IMG/VR virus record: IMGVR_UViG_3300007352_000022
Span: 1 to 45,213 of that record
DNA from: a virus
Reading direction: 5' to 3' (one strand)
Length of the DNA stretch: 45,213 bases
Shown here one piece after another: positions 12,332 to 19,451 of this stretch; position 1 is the stretch's first letter, and each line of letters starts with the position of its first letter. The notes beneath the pieces were generated by a model. The model was not told the origin of the DNA, did no database searches, and saw only the letters and a list, made by a program, of their open reading frames with translations. The position numbers and the translations under genes are program-made.

Positions 12332-13249
12332 ATGGCTCTGCTGCGCGTCAAGAACTGGAAGAAGTACCAGCACTACACCGACCGCAAGCCGGCCTGGATC
12401 AAGCTCCACCGCGAGCTGTTGGACGACCTCGACTTTCATCTGTTGCCGCTTGCTAGCAGAGCGCTAGCGCCATTGTTCTGGCTGCTAGCAAGCGAACACG
12501 ATGGCGGTGCGGTTCCGTACGACGTGCGCCGAATAGCGTTCCGCCTGCGTGCGAGCGAGGCCGATGTTATGGCGGCGCTCACGCCACTAATCGAGTCCGG
12601 GTTTCTGGAGGTCATTAGGGAAACCACAGAGGAAAAACAACCAGTTACCGCAACCGCTAGCGAGCCGCTAGCAGGCGTAAAGCAAGCTGCTAGCCCAGAG
12701 AGAGAGAGAGAGACAGAGGAAGAGAGAGAGAGAGAACGCGCGCGCGGCGCGCCTGCGGCGGGGGAGTTCCGTACGGGCTCGGAGATTGGCGAAGCCCTCA
12801 GAGCCAGCGGGTTCGCGAGGATCCCGCTCGGTGCAGACACGCAACTTCAGCGCCTCAAGCCACTCACGGCAGAGCATCTCAGGGCCCTGATCGACGACAT
12901 CGACGGGCGCGGAAAACCTCGAGAATCGTGCTCGCTGAACTACCTCAGGCCAATCCTCGAAGATCTGCGCGCCGGACGGCACACGAGCCAGCGCCAGGCC
13001 CCCACTCGCCGCTCCACCGCACCACCCGGCGGACCGGCCCCGGCCCCAGAGAAATCCCCCGAGCGCAAGCGCCTGGAGGCGCTCGGCCTGGACCACGGCG
13101 TGGCAGCACCGACCCCAGCCGAGGCGGCCGCGGTGCTCGACGGCGCTCCACCGGACGAGTGGCTGAACAAGATCCTGGCTGAGCCCGATGCCTCGTGGGC
13201 CACCATCGTGGCGCGACTCCCCGAACTGACTGCGCAGGTGATCCCATGA
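12332..13249 (+). CDS. Replication initiation protein (O-like) with internal origin repeats
   Basis: A 305-residue protein starting MALLRVKNWKKYQHYTDRKP with GGGAGAAAG upstream. Residues 1-100 form the winged-helix domain seen in many phage replication proteins (PAWIKLHRELLDD, then LPLASRALAPLFWLLASEHDG, then a second helix-turn-helix-like part). A charged ERERE linker of about 20 residues follows, then a C-terminal part with a helicase-loader-like helix (ADASWATIVARLPEL-type end). DnaB follows with an ATGA overlap, so this protein probably loads it. Its own gene holds six GCTAGC palindromes, as lambda O holds its origin. Confidence 0.75.
   Translation: MALLRVKNWKKYQHYTDRKPAWIKLHRELLDDLDFHLLPLASRALAPLFWLLASEHDGGAVPYDVRRIAFRLRASEADVMAALTPLIESGFLEVIRETTEEKQPVTATASEPLAGVKQAASPERERETEEERERERARGAPAAGEFRTGSEIGEALRASGFARIPLGADTQLQRLKPLTAEHLRALIDDIDGRGKPRESCSLNYLRPILEDLRAGRHTSQRQAPTRRSTAPPGGPAPAPEKSPERKRLEALGLDHGVAAPTPAEAAAVLDGAPPDEWLNKILAEPDASWATIVARLPELTAQVIP
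12452..12694. repeat. Phased GCTAGC iterons, candidate replication origin
   Basis: Six GCTAGC palindromes at 12452, 12463, 12484, 12656, 12667 and 12689. They form two groups of three with nearly identical spacings (11 and 21, then 11 and 22), multiples of a helical turn. An A-rich stretch (12615-12650) lies between the groups and a purine tract follows. The arrangement suits initiator binding and unwinding. Confidence 0.6.
12697..12736 (+). repeat. GA-rich purine tract next to the iterons
   Basis: A 40-base run of almost only AG dinucleotides encoding the ERE-rich linker. It has mirror symmetry, so it could form triplex or easily bent DNA beside the candidate origin, or be a neutral microsatellite. 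Confidence 0.6.
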
Positions 13250-14610
13250 GCCGCATTCCTCCCCATGACCTGGATGCCGAACGCGGTGTTCTCGGCGGTG
13301 CCATGCTCGAGGCCTCGGCTGCCGACGAGGCTCTGTCGATGCTCACCGACGAGTGCTTTTACGACCCGAAGCACCGCGCAATCTTCGCCGCGATCCGCGA
13401 GGTGGCGCTGCGCAACGAGGCCGTGGACGAGCTCACGGTGGGCGCCGTGATCAAGGGCGAATCAATCTACCTCTCGAACCTCACGCTGAACACGCCCACG
13501 GCGGTCAACGTGCCATACTATGCCAAGATCGTGCTCGAGACCGCGATGCAACGGCAACTCATCGCCGCAGCGTCCGAGATCCAGCGCGAGGCGTACAACC
13601 TCCCGGAGGGCGGCGCCGCGGCTCTTGTCGACCGCGCCGGGGCGCGCATCTCGCAGATCTCGCTGGATCACGAAGAGCCGATCGTGGCGTCGGGTCGCGA
13701 CATCGCCAAGGAGCAAATCAAGCGCGTCGAAGCAGCTCGAGCGGGCGGCGGTGCTCGAGGACTAAAGACGGGCTTTGCTGATCTCGACGACAAGCTCGGA
13801 GGCCTGCTCCCGTCAAACTTCGTAGTGCTCGCCGCGCGCCCGTCCATGGGCAAGACGGCCCTCGCCACGAACATCGTTTCGCACGTCGCCGGCGAGGGGC
13901 GATCGGCGCTGTTTTTCTCCCTCGAGATGTCCACCGACGAGGTGGGAGAACGCATCCTGTCGGCGGACTCGAGGATCGATCTTAACCGGCTGCGGCACGG
14001 CCACCTGGGTGCGAATGACTGGCCGCGGCTCGCCGCTGCGAGCAACCGTCTGCATCTCTCGGGAACCTACGTGGTGGACAAGCCGTCGCTCGGCATCCTC
14101 GAGATTCGGGCGCTGTCGCGCAGGCACAAGGCCCGCCATGGGCTGGACCTGGTCGTGGTGGATTACCTGCAACTCGTCACCGCCGGCAAAGGCGAGACCC
14201 GAGAGCAAGAGGTTGCGGCCATCTCGCGCGGGCTCAAGGCGCTAGCCAAAGAGCTTTCGATCCCGGTCATCGCCCTGAGCCAGCTCAATCGAGGCGTCGA
14301 GTCCCGCGAGGACAGGCGCCCCCGTCTGAGCGACCTGAGAGAGAGCGGCGCCGTGGAGCAAGACGCCGACGTCGTGCTGTTCGTCTATCGCGACGACTAC
14401 TACTACGGCGAGCGCTCACAGGACCCGGGCGTCGCCGAAATTATCATCGGCAAGAACCGCAACGGCTCAACCGAGGGACCGGTTCGACTCAAGTGGTCGG
14501 GCAACTTCACGCGGTTCGACAATCTGACGAAGACCGAAGTTGGTCGTACAAGCCGAGCGGCTGCTTCGCCCGGAGCGCGTTATGCGGCTCAGGAGGAGGC
14601 GCGCTCGTGA
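13246..14610 (+). CDS. dnaB: Replicative DNA helicase (DnaB family)
   Basis: A 454-residue protein with both DnaB domains. The N-terminal helical domain starts PPHDLDAERGVLGGAML. The RecA-like domain has Walker A ARPSMGKTA near residue 200, Walker B LVVVDYLQLV near 305, SQLNRGVESR and LRESGAVEQDADVV near 350-375. It is a hexameric 5'-3' helicase that opens the fork. The start overlaps the O-like gene stop by four bases. Length and motifs match bacterial DnaB, so the phage brings its own helicase instead of hijacking the host's. Confidence 0.95.
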   Translation: MSRIPPHDLDAERGVLGGAMLEASAADEALSMLTDECFYDPKHRAIFAAIREVALRNEAVDELTVGAVIKGESIYLSNLTLNTPTAVNVPYYAKIVLETAMQRQLIAAASEIQREAYNLPEGGAAALVDRAGARISQISLDHEEPIVASGRDIAKEQIKRVEAARAGGGARGLKTGFADLDDKLGGLLPSNFVVLAARPSMGKTALATNIVSHVAGEGRSALFFSLEMSTDEVGERILSADSRIDLNRLRHGHLGANDWPRLAAASNRLHLSGTYVVDKPSLGILEIRALSRRHKARHGLDLVVVDYLQLVTAGKGETREQEVAAISRGLKALAKELSIPVIALSQLNRGVESREDRRPRLSDLRESGAVEQDADVVLFVYRDDYYYGERSQDPGVAEIIIGKNRNGSTEGPVRLKWSGNFTRFDNLTKTEVGRTSRAAASPGARYAAQEEARS

Positions 14611-14653
14611 AAGCCCACAGGGGCCACCGGCCCCAACCTCAGGAGAACCCAGA

Positions 14654-15022
14654 ATGGCAGTCATGCGGAAATTGAAGTGCAAGCTCACCGAGATCGAGGT
14701 CACGCAACGCGGCGAGAAGCTGGCCGCGAAGCTCGGCGAGAAGGCGGAACTCGAGCGGGAGATGAAGGACGAGCAGGCGCGGCGAAAGCTCGTGATCGCG
14801 GAGGTGACGAAGGAGATTGGGCAACTCGCCGTGGAGGTTCACGAGCGCGCCGCCGAGCGGCCGGTTCGCTGCACGTGGTCGAAGGACTCGACCCGGGTGT
14901 GGGCCGAACTCGTTCGCGATGACACCGGCGAGATCGTGGAGTCGCGACCGCTCACTCCAGAGGAGAGGCAGGGCGCGCTGTTTGTGGTTGGTGATGATGG
15001 CGGCGCCGGGGTTGGCGCATGA
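14654..15022 (+). CDS. Coiled-coil protein, unknown
   Basis: A 122-residue protein starting MAVMRKLKCKLTEIEVTQRG with AGGAG upstream. Residues 15-70 form a long charged helix, and the C-terminal half is a small beta-rich part (RCTWSKDSTRVWAELV) ending in glycine. The stop overlaps the nuclease start (ATGA). I recall similar helix-plus-beta proteins near phage helicase genes, but no function. A 22-codon frame in the 40-bp gap before it is not convincing. Confidence 0.65.
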   Translation: MAVMRKLKCKLTEIEVTQRGEKLAAKLGEKAELEREMKDEQARRKLVIAEVTKEIGQLAVEVHERAAERPVRCTWSKDSTRVWAELVRDDTGEIVESRPLTPEERQGALFVVGDDGGAGVGA

Positions 15023-15393
15023 GGGCAGCGGGCGCCTCACCGCTTGAGAAGCACGAACAGGTTGCGCTGGCGGCGTGGCTCGATTTTCACGGCGTCGTCT
15101 GGACGCACGTGCCAAATGGCGGGTCGCGCGACCGGCGGGAGGCCAGCAATCTGAAGCGACAGGGCGTCCGAGCCGGTATTCCAGACGTGCTCGTGTTCAG
15201 CCACGCCCCGCTTCGCCCGGACGCCCGCGGTGTTGCGATCGAACTCAAGCGGGAGCGCGGGGGGCGCACGTCGGCGGAGCAGCGAGCATGGCTCGATCGT
15301 ATGACGGGGCTGGGGTGGGTCACGTACATCGCCCACGGCTCGCGCGACGCCATCCGGTTCCTGGAGTCCGTCGGGTTCGGGAGGCCTCGCTGA
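15019..15393 (+). CDS. VRR-NUC domain nuclease
   Basis: A 124-residue protein covering one VRR-NUC fold: EKHEQVALAAWLDFHG (helix), THVPNGG, RAGIPDVLVF (catalytic D), GVAIELKRERGG (ExK) and a closing helix plus strand. Stand-alone phage VRR-NUC enzymes cut branched or structured DNA such as Holliday junctions. Position after DnaB suggests resolution of replication or recombination intermediates before packaging. The catalytic residues are intact, unlike those of the paralogue at 16377. Confidence 0.85.
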   Translation: MRAAGASPLEKHEQVALAAWLDFHGVVWTHVPNGGSRDRREASNLKRQGVRAGIPDVLVFSHAPLRPDARGVAIELKRERGGRTSAEQRAWLDRMTGLGWVTYIAHGSRDAIRFLESVGFGRPR

Positions 15394-15569
15394 TGGCCGC
15401 CCGCGTCCCTCGCCAGATGACGCTGCCGCCGACGCGGAAACCTCGTCGTGCGGCAACGAAGCAGCAGGTTATCCATGCCCTCGAGCGCAAGGTGATGGTC
15501 CAGAGCATCACGATTGAGGCGCTGCGCAAGGAGTTGTCCGAAGCCAAGCGGCGGAGCGGGCGCACATGA
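15393..15569 (+). CDS. Small basic helical protein
   Basis: A 58-residue protein starting MAARVPRQMTLPPTRKPRRA with TGATG coupling to the nuclease stop. A basic N-terminal tail is followed by a leucine-zipper-like helix. Its stop overlaps the sigma-factor start. It may bind DNA or the sigma factor. Not recognised. Confidence 0.55.
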   Translation: MAARVPRQMTLPPTRKPRRAATKQQVIHALERKVMVQSITIEALRKELSEAKRRSGRT

Positions 15570-16390
15570 AGAGCCGGACCGCCGACGCCTTCGCCGAGCG
15601 GGCATACCGATATCCGCCGCTCTCCGCGCGAGAGGAGTTCGACGTCGCCACGCGTGCCGCCGCTGGAGACCAGGAGGCCCGCCACAAGCTCGTGTTGCAC
15701 AACCAGCTCTTCGCGCTGAAGCAGGCCAACCGCCGCCGTCTCTACGGTCACCCGCTCGAAGAACTCCTGCAGGAGGCGAACCTCGGACTCGTGCTTGCAT
15801 CGAGGTACTTCGATCCCACGAAGGGCTTTCGATTCATCTCCTACGCCGTGTGGTGGATTGGCGCACGGCTCAACGCGTATTGCATGGACCAGCACTCGCT
15901 CGTGCGGATTGGAACCACCGATCGGAAGAGGCGGCTCTTCAGCCGCGTCGTCGCCGCGCACATGCGCCTGCGCGCCGAGAATCCGGAGGACGACGAGGGC
16001 GAGGTGTTCGCACGGGTCGCCGAGCACCTTGGCGAGGACCTCGATGACGTGATCGAGATGTACCACCGGGCGAGCAAGCGGGACGTGTCGCTCAATGAGG
16101 CGGTGTTCGAGGGCGCGCGCGAGGCCCGGGTAGACCGCCTGCCGGCGCCGAGCGTGGACGCCGATGCTGCGATCGACGACGCACGGCGAGACGCGGATGT
16201 TCGGGCCGTCGTAAGGCGATGGGCCCGCAGCGCGCAAGAGCGGCTCATCGTGGAGCGTCGTGTGCTGTGCCGAACACCGGAGACGCTCGAGAAGATCGGC
16301 GGTCGGCTCGGGGTCACTCGCGAGCGTGCGCGGCAGATCGAGGCGAGGCTTGTTTCACGGCTGAAGGAGGACCTGCATGCGGTGCTCTAG
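15566..16390 (+). CDS. Sigma-70-family (RpoH-like) phage sigma factor
   Basis: A 274-residue protein. Region 2 spans about 40-115 (HNQLFALKQANRRRLYGHP, then LLQEANLGLVLASRYFDP, then GFRFISYAVWWIGARL). Region 4 spans about 235-270, ending LGVTRERARQIEARLVSRL. Region 3 is shortened, and the layout is closest to heat-shock RpoH-type sigma factors. It lies at the end of the early rightward operon just before the late genes, so it most likely redirects host RNA polymerase to phage late promoters. The paired TGACAAC elements before the capsid and fibre operons are candidate targets, though unproven. Confidence 0.9.
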   Translation: MKSRTADAFAERAYRYPPLSAREEFDVATRAAAGDQEARHKLVLHNQLFALKQANRRRLYGHPLEELLQEANLGLVLASRYFDPTKGFRFISYAVWWIGARLNAYCMDQHSLVRIGTTDRKRRLFSRVVAAHMRLRAENPEDDEGEVFARVAEHLGEDLDDVIEMYHRASKRDVSLNEAVFEGAREARVDRLPAPSVDADAAIDDARRDADVRAVVRRWARSAQERLIVERRVLCRTPETLEKIGGRLGVTRERARQIEARLVSRLKEDLHAVL

Positions 16391-16742
16391 CGCGATGGCG
16401 TTCCCCCGCGACCCGACACCGACGCAGGCTGCGATCGAGGACGCCGTCGTGGCATGGCTTCGCGACCGAGACCTCGTTCTCGTGCGACCGATCGAAGCGG
16501 GGCGCCTCCAGCGTGACCAGCGCACGGCGAGCGGGGCGCCGAATATCCTCGTGCTCGTGACGCCACCATGCGACCCGTCGTCGAAGGGCGTGGCCATCAA
16601 GCTGCATCGCCCGACCGGCTATCGCATCAAGCAACGCGAGCTCGAGTGGATGCACAGACTCGCGTTCCTCAACTTCCGCACCGTCGTCGCTTTCTCGGTC
16701 GACGAAGCCGTGCGGTCACTTGGAGACCTCGGATGGAAGTGA
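16377..16742 (+). CDS. Degenerate VRR-NUC paralogue, probably catalytically dead
   Basis: A 121-residue protein aligning with the nuclease at 15019 along its length (PTQAAIEDAVVAWLRDRDL; SGAPNILVLV; GVAIKLHRPTGY; closing helix with FSVDEAVRSLGDLGW). The catalytic PD is PN, and the ExK is KLH, so metal binding should be lost. The start MRCSSAMAF has AAGGAGG six bases upstream and overlaps the sigma gene. A dead nuclease fold may bind DNA structures or the active nuclease as regulator. The overlap with the sigma gene keeps it in the same operon. Confidence 0.75.
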   Translation: MRCSSAMAFPRDPTPTQAAIEDAVVAWLRDRDLVLVRPIEAGRLQRDQRTASGAPNILVLVTPPCDPSSKGVAIKLHRPTGYRIKQRELEWMHRLAFLNFRTVVAFSVDEAVRSLGDLGWK

Positions 16743-17203
16743 AGCCATGGAGAGCGCCGGACGACGTCATGCTCGTCGCCAAACAACAATCGCCGACGAT
16801 GCGCCTGCTTGGTGTCTTTCTGGGCGCGCGGTTCATGACGCATTTCTGGACAACGTATCGCTTACCGTTTCAACGCCGCGTGCGAATCTCGTACCCGATG
16901 AATGCGCGCGGCATGGGCACGGTGATTGACGGCGCCGGGCCCGTCATCGAGCACGAGATGCACCACGTCGAGCAGTTCCGCCCGTGGTGGGGCCCGTGGG
17001 TCTTCATCGCGCTCGCGGTGCTGCTCCCGCTCCCGGTGCTCTTCTCGGGCCGCTGGTTCATTGAGCGCCGCGCGTACCTCAACGACATCCGCAAGGGGCG
17101 GTGCACCGTAGAGCAGGCGGCGGACATGCTCTGGCGCAGCTACGGCTGGTGCTGGCCGCGACCGCTCATGAGGCGCTGGCTGCGAAAGGAACTTGGCCAA
17201 TGA
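16733..17203 (+). CDS. Membrane protein with HExxH zinc-protease motif
   Basis: A 156-residue protein. H74-E75-x-x-H78 (VIEHEMHHVEQF) is a metallopeptidase-type zinc site. A transmembrane segment follows (about 89-105, WVFIALAVLLPLPVLF), then E111 in WFIERRAYLND, a good third ligand. Another hydrophobic part at about 25-40 may touch the membrane. This order (HExxH, membrane, ExxA-like helix) resembles small membrane-associated proteases. It starts inside the end of the preceding gene. Targets are unknown: host membrane signalling, lysis timing or a tail component are options. Confidence 0.6.
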   Translation: MEVKPWRAPDDVMLVAKQQSPTMRLLGVFLGARFMTHFWTTYRLPFQRRVRISYPMNARGMGTVIDGAGPVIEHEMHHVEQFRPWWGPWVFIALAVLLPLPVLFSGRWFIERRAYLNDIRKGRCTVEQAADMLWRSYGWCWPRPLMRRWLRKELGQ

Positions 17204-17385
17204 CGATGGCAGAACGCATCTACGTTGCGCTTGTGGTTGAGCATGCACGCCGCGGGCTCATCGACATCGAGTCGCACGACTGGGCCGCGAGAGTCGCTCG
17301 AGAGGCAGCCAGAGCGTGGGCCGCCTCGATACCGAGGCCGCCACCGACGCCAGTGCCGAGCGCCGGCTGGCCGAGGACGCCATGA
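17200..17385 (+). CDS. Small alanine/proline-rich protein
   Basis: A 61-residue protein starting MTMAERIYVALVVEHARRG with ATGA overlap on the previous stop: a helical N-terminal two-thirds and a proline-rich tail. Its stop overlaps the next start. Not recognised. Confidence 0.5.
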   Translation: MTMAERIYVALVVEHARRGLIDIESHDWAARVAREAARAWAASIPRPPPTPVPSAGWPRTP

Positions 17386-17594
17386 AGCGCGATGCAGCGC
17401 AGGCCGCCGGAGAGTCGTTGCTCAGGATTGAGCGCGAAACTCGTCTGCTCGGACCAGGGCCGAGGTGGTTCGCAATAGATGAGGCGGAGCCGGAATCGGT
17501 GTCAAGCGCCCAGTTGTCAGGCGGCTCGCCTCCAGCGCCGGAGTCCGCGCCGCAACACGAGAATTCTTGTTGTCAGGACAGCGGTCCAGAATAG
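17382..17594 (+). CDS. Small acidic protein before the terminase genes
   Basis: A 70-residue protein starting MKRDAAQAAGESLLRIERE with ATGA coupling, ending in a serine/proline-rich, cysteine-containing tail (CCQDSGPE). A start 22 codons upstream is possible. Its 3' half contains the paired GTTGTCA element (17514-17576), so coding and regulatory functions overlap here. Confidence 0.5.
   Translation: MKRDAAQAAGESLLRIERETRLLGPGPRWFAIDEAEPESVSSAQLSGGSPPAPESAPQHENSCCQDSGPE
17513..17576 (-). repeat. Paired TGACAAC element, reverse copy before terminase
   Basis: On the minus strand TGACAAC occurs twice, 56 bases apart, and the second copy is preceded by CGAGCCGCC. The minus-strand CGAGCCGCCTGACAAC matches CGAGCCACATGACAAC of the copy at 35585-35651 at 14 of 16 positions. 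It lies just before the terminase small-subunit gene but points the other way. Confidence 0.45.
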
Positions 17595-17625
17595 GGCTCG
17601 TGCTTGAGCATCGGGAGTTGAAGTC

Positions 17626-18054
17626 ATGCCGAGAGGACAGAGCAAGACCAGCAAGCGACGCGTCATCACCCGCGATCGCGAGCAGCTGGCGTTCGAGCTC
17701 CGCAAGCAGGGTCTCGGCTACGCCGCCATCGGCACGAAGCTCGGGGTGTCCATGCAGGCCGCCCACCAGATGGTCCAGCGCAAGCTGGCGGAGATAGCCG
17801 AGCTCACGAACAAGGATGCGGAGAAGGTGCTCGAGATGGAGCTCGAGCGACTCGACGCGCTGTGGAACGGGCTCTGGCCCAAGGCGAAAAAGGGGAACAC
17901 CCAGGCGGTGGAGAAGGCCGTGAAGGTGATGGCTCGGCGCGCGGCGCTGCTCGGTCTCGATGCGCCCACGAAATCCGACGTGAATCACAACGTCAACGCC
18001 GAGATGACCACGTACCAAATTCCGGACAATGGACGCGGGCCCAAACCAACATGA
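17626..18054 (+). CDS. terS: Terminase small subunit
   Basis: A 142-residue protein. Residues about 18-55 hold a helix-turn-helix (LRKQGLGYAAIGTKLGVS then QAAHQMVQRKL). The centre is helical for oligomerisation, and the C-terminus is polar and would contact the large subunit. It recognises the packaging site and feeds DNA to the motor. It overlaps the large-subunit gene by 26 bases. The nearby paired TGACAAC element is a candidate recognition site, but nothing confirms it. Confidence 0.8.
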   Translation: MPRGQSKTSKRRVITRDREQLAFELRKQGLGYAAIGTKLGVSMQAAHQMVQRKLAEIAELTNKDAEKVLEMELERLDALWNGLWPKAKKGNTQAVEKAVKVMARRAALLGLDAPTKSDVNHNVNAEMTTYQIPDNGRGPKPT

Positions 18055-19420
18055 GCGCGCCGTGCGCGTCGTGCGGCCGCAGCCGGGCCCGCAGGAGCTC
18101 TTTCTCGGAACGCCCGCGGACATCGCCTTCTATGGGGGCTCGGCTGGCGGTGGAAAGTCCTGGGCTATGTGCGTCGACCCGTTGCGGTGGCACGGCGTCG
18201 CCGACTTCACGGGCATCATCTTCCGCCGCCTCTCAACGGAGATTCGCGGCGGGGGCGGCATCTGGCAGGAGTCGCGCCGCCTCTACCCGGCCACGGGGGG
18301 CGTTGCGCGCGAGAGTCCCGCGATGGAGTGGCGGTGGCCATCGGGCGCGACGATCGAGTTCAGCCACCTGCAGCACGAGAGCGACGTCCATGACCACCAG
18401 TCAAAACAGTACGCCTTTGTCGGGTTCGAGGAGCTCACGGGGTTCACGGCGAAGCAGTTCTGGTACATGGTCTCGCGAAATCGCTCGACGTGCGGCGTGC
18501 GACCGTACACGCGCGCGACGCTCAACCCCGACCCCGACCACTTCTCGAGAGACATGGTCGACTGGTGGATTGGGCCCGACGGCTACGCCATCCCGGAGCG
18601 CAGCGGCGTCATTCGGTGGCTCGTCCGCCTCGACGACGACACGCTCGAGTGGGCGGACACGCGCGAGGAACTCGTCGCGAAGTACCCCGACGCCGAGCCC
18701 ATCAGCTTCACGTTCATCATGGCGCGCCTCAAGGACAATCCGGCGCTCACCAAGAAAGACCCGACGTACAAATCGAAGCTCAAGGTGCTCGCCAAGGTGG
18801 ACCGCGAGCGTCTGCTCGGCGACGAAGAGCGTGGTGGAAACTGGAACATCAGGCCGGCTGCCGGGGACTACTTCAAGCGCAGCTATTTCCCCGTCGTCGA
18901 CGTCATGCCGGCGGATGTCGTGCGGCGAGTCCGTGGCTGGGACAAGGCAGCGACGAAGCCGACCCCGCAGAACCCCGACCCCGACTGGACGGCAGGTGTG
19001 CGCGTGAGCAAGGACGCACAGGGGCGCTACTACATCGAGCACGTGGAATTCTTCCGGGAGTCCCCGGGCGAAAACGAGGTGCGCATCAGGCGCATTGCCG
19101 AGTCGGACGGAGCGGCCTGCGAGATCGCGCAGTGGCAAGACCCAGGCAGCGGAGGCAAGAGCGATGCGCATCACTACGCGACATCGGTGCTCGCCGGGTT
19201 CGCCGTCCACACCCACCCGGCCGGTCAAAGCAAAGAGACGTATGCGAAGCCGTGGAGTTCACAGGCCGAACACGGAAACATCTACCTCGTGCGCGGGCCC
19301 TGGAATGACAGGTACCTGTCGGTGCTCGAGGGATTCCCGTCGGCGGCCCACGAGGACGAGGTCGATGCAACGAGTGTTGCTTTCTTAGAGCTTGCTGGTC
19401 CAGGATTCTATCTCGTCTAG
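18029..19420 (+). CDS. terL: Terminase large subunit
   Basis: A 463-residue packaging motor. The ATPase has Walker A GGSAGGGKS at 36-44, Walker B YAFVGFEEL near 135, and a C-motif region after RATLNPDP. The RNase-H-like nuclease has GWDKA near 302 and closes with HEDEVDA near 440. Length is typical of the family. The small gap to the portal gene and the order terS-terL-portal are standard. It pumps DNA into proheads and cuts concatemers; a headful mode would fit the apparent circular permutation of the window. Confidence 0.95.
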   Translation: MDAGPNQHERAVRVVRPQPGPQELFLGTPADIAFYGGSAGGGKSWAMCVDPLRWHGVADFTGIIFRRLSTEIRGGGGIWQESRRLYPATGGVARESPAMEWRWPSGATIEFSHLQHESDVHDHQSKQYAFVGFEELTGFTAKQFWYMVSRNRSTCGVRPYTRATLNPDPDHFSRDMVDWWIGPDGYAIPERSGVIRWLVRLDDDTLEWADTREELVAKYPDAEPISFTFIMARLKDNPALTKKDPTYKSKLKVLAKVDRERLLGDEERGGNWNIRPAAGDYFKRSYFPVVDVMPADVVRRVRGWDKAATKPTPQNPDPDWTAGVRVSKDAQGRYYIEHVEFFRESPGENEVRIRRIAESDGAACEIAQWQDPGSGGKSDAHHYATSVLAGFAVHTHPAGQSKETYAKPWSSQAEHGNIYLVRGPWNDRYLSVLEGFPSAAHEDEVDATSVAFLELAGPGFYLV

Positions 19421-19451
19421 CCGGTGCGCGCCGGAGGACTCGGAGGAACGA

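Noticed and set aside
14607-14675. 22-codon GTGA-coupled frame after DnaB
   Set aside because: Too short and of poor composition; the next gene has its own AGGAG.
16377-16742. Second active VRR-NUC nuclease
   Set aside because: Catalytic D and ExK are replaced (PN, KLH).
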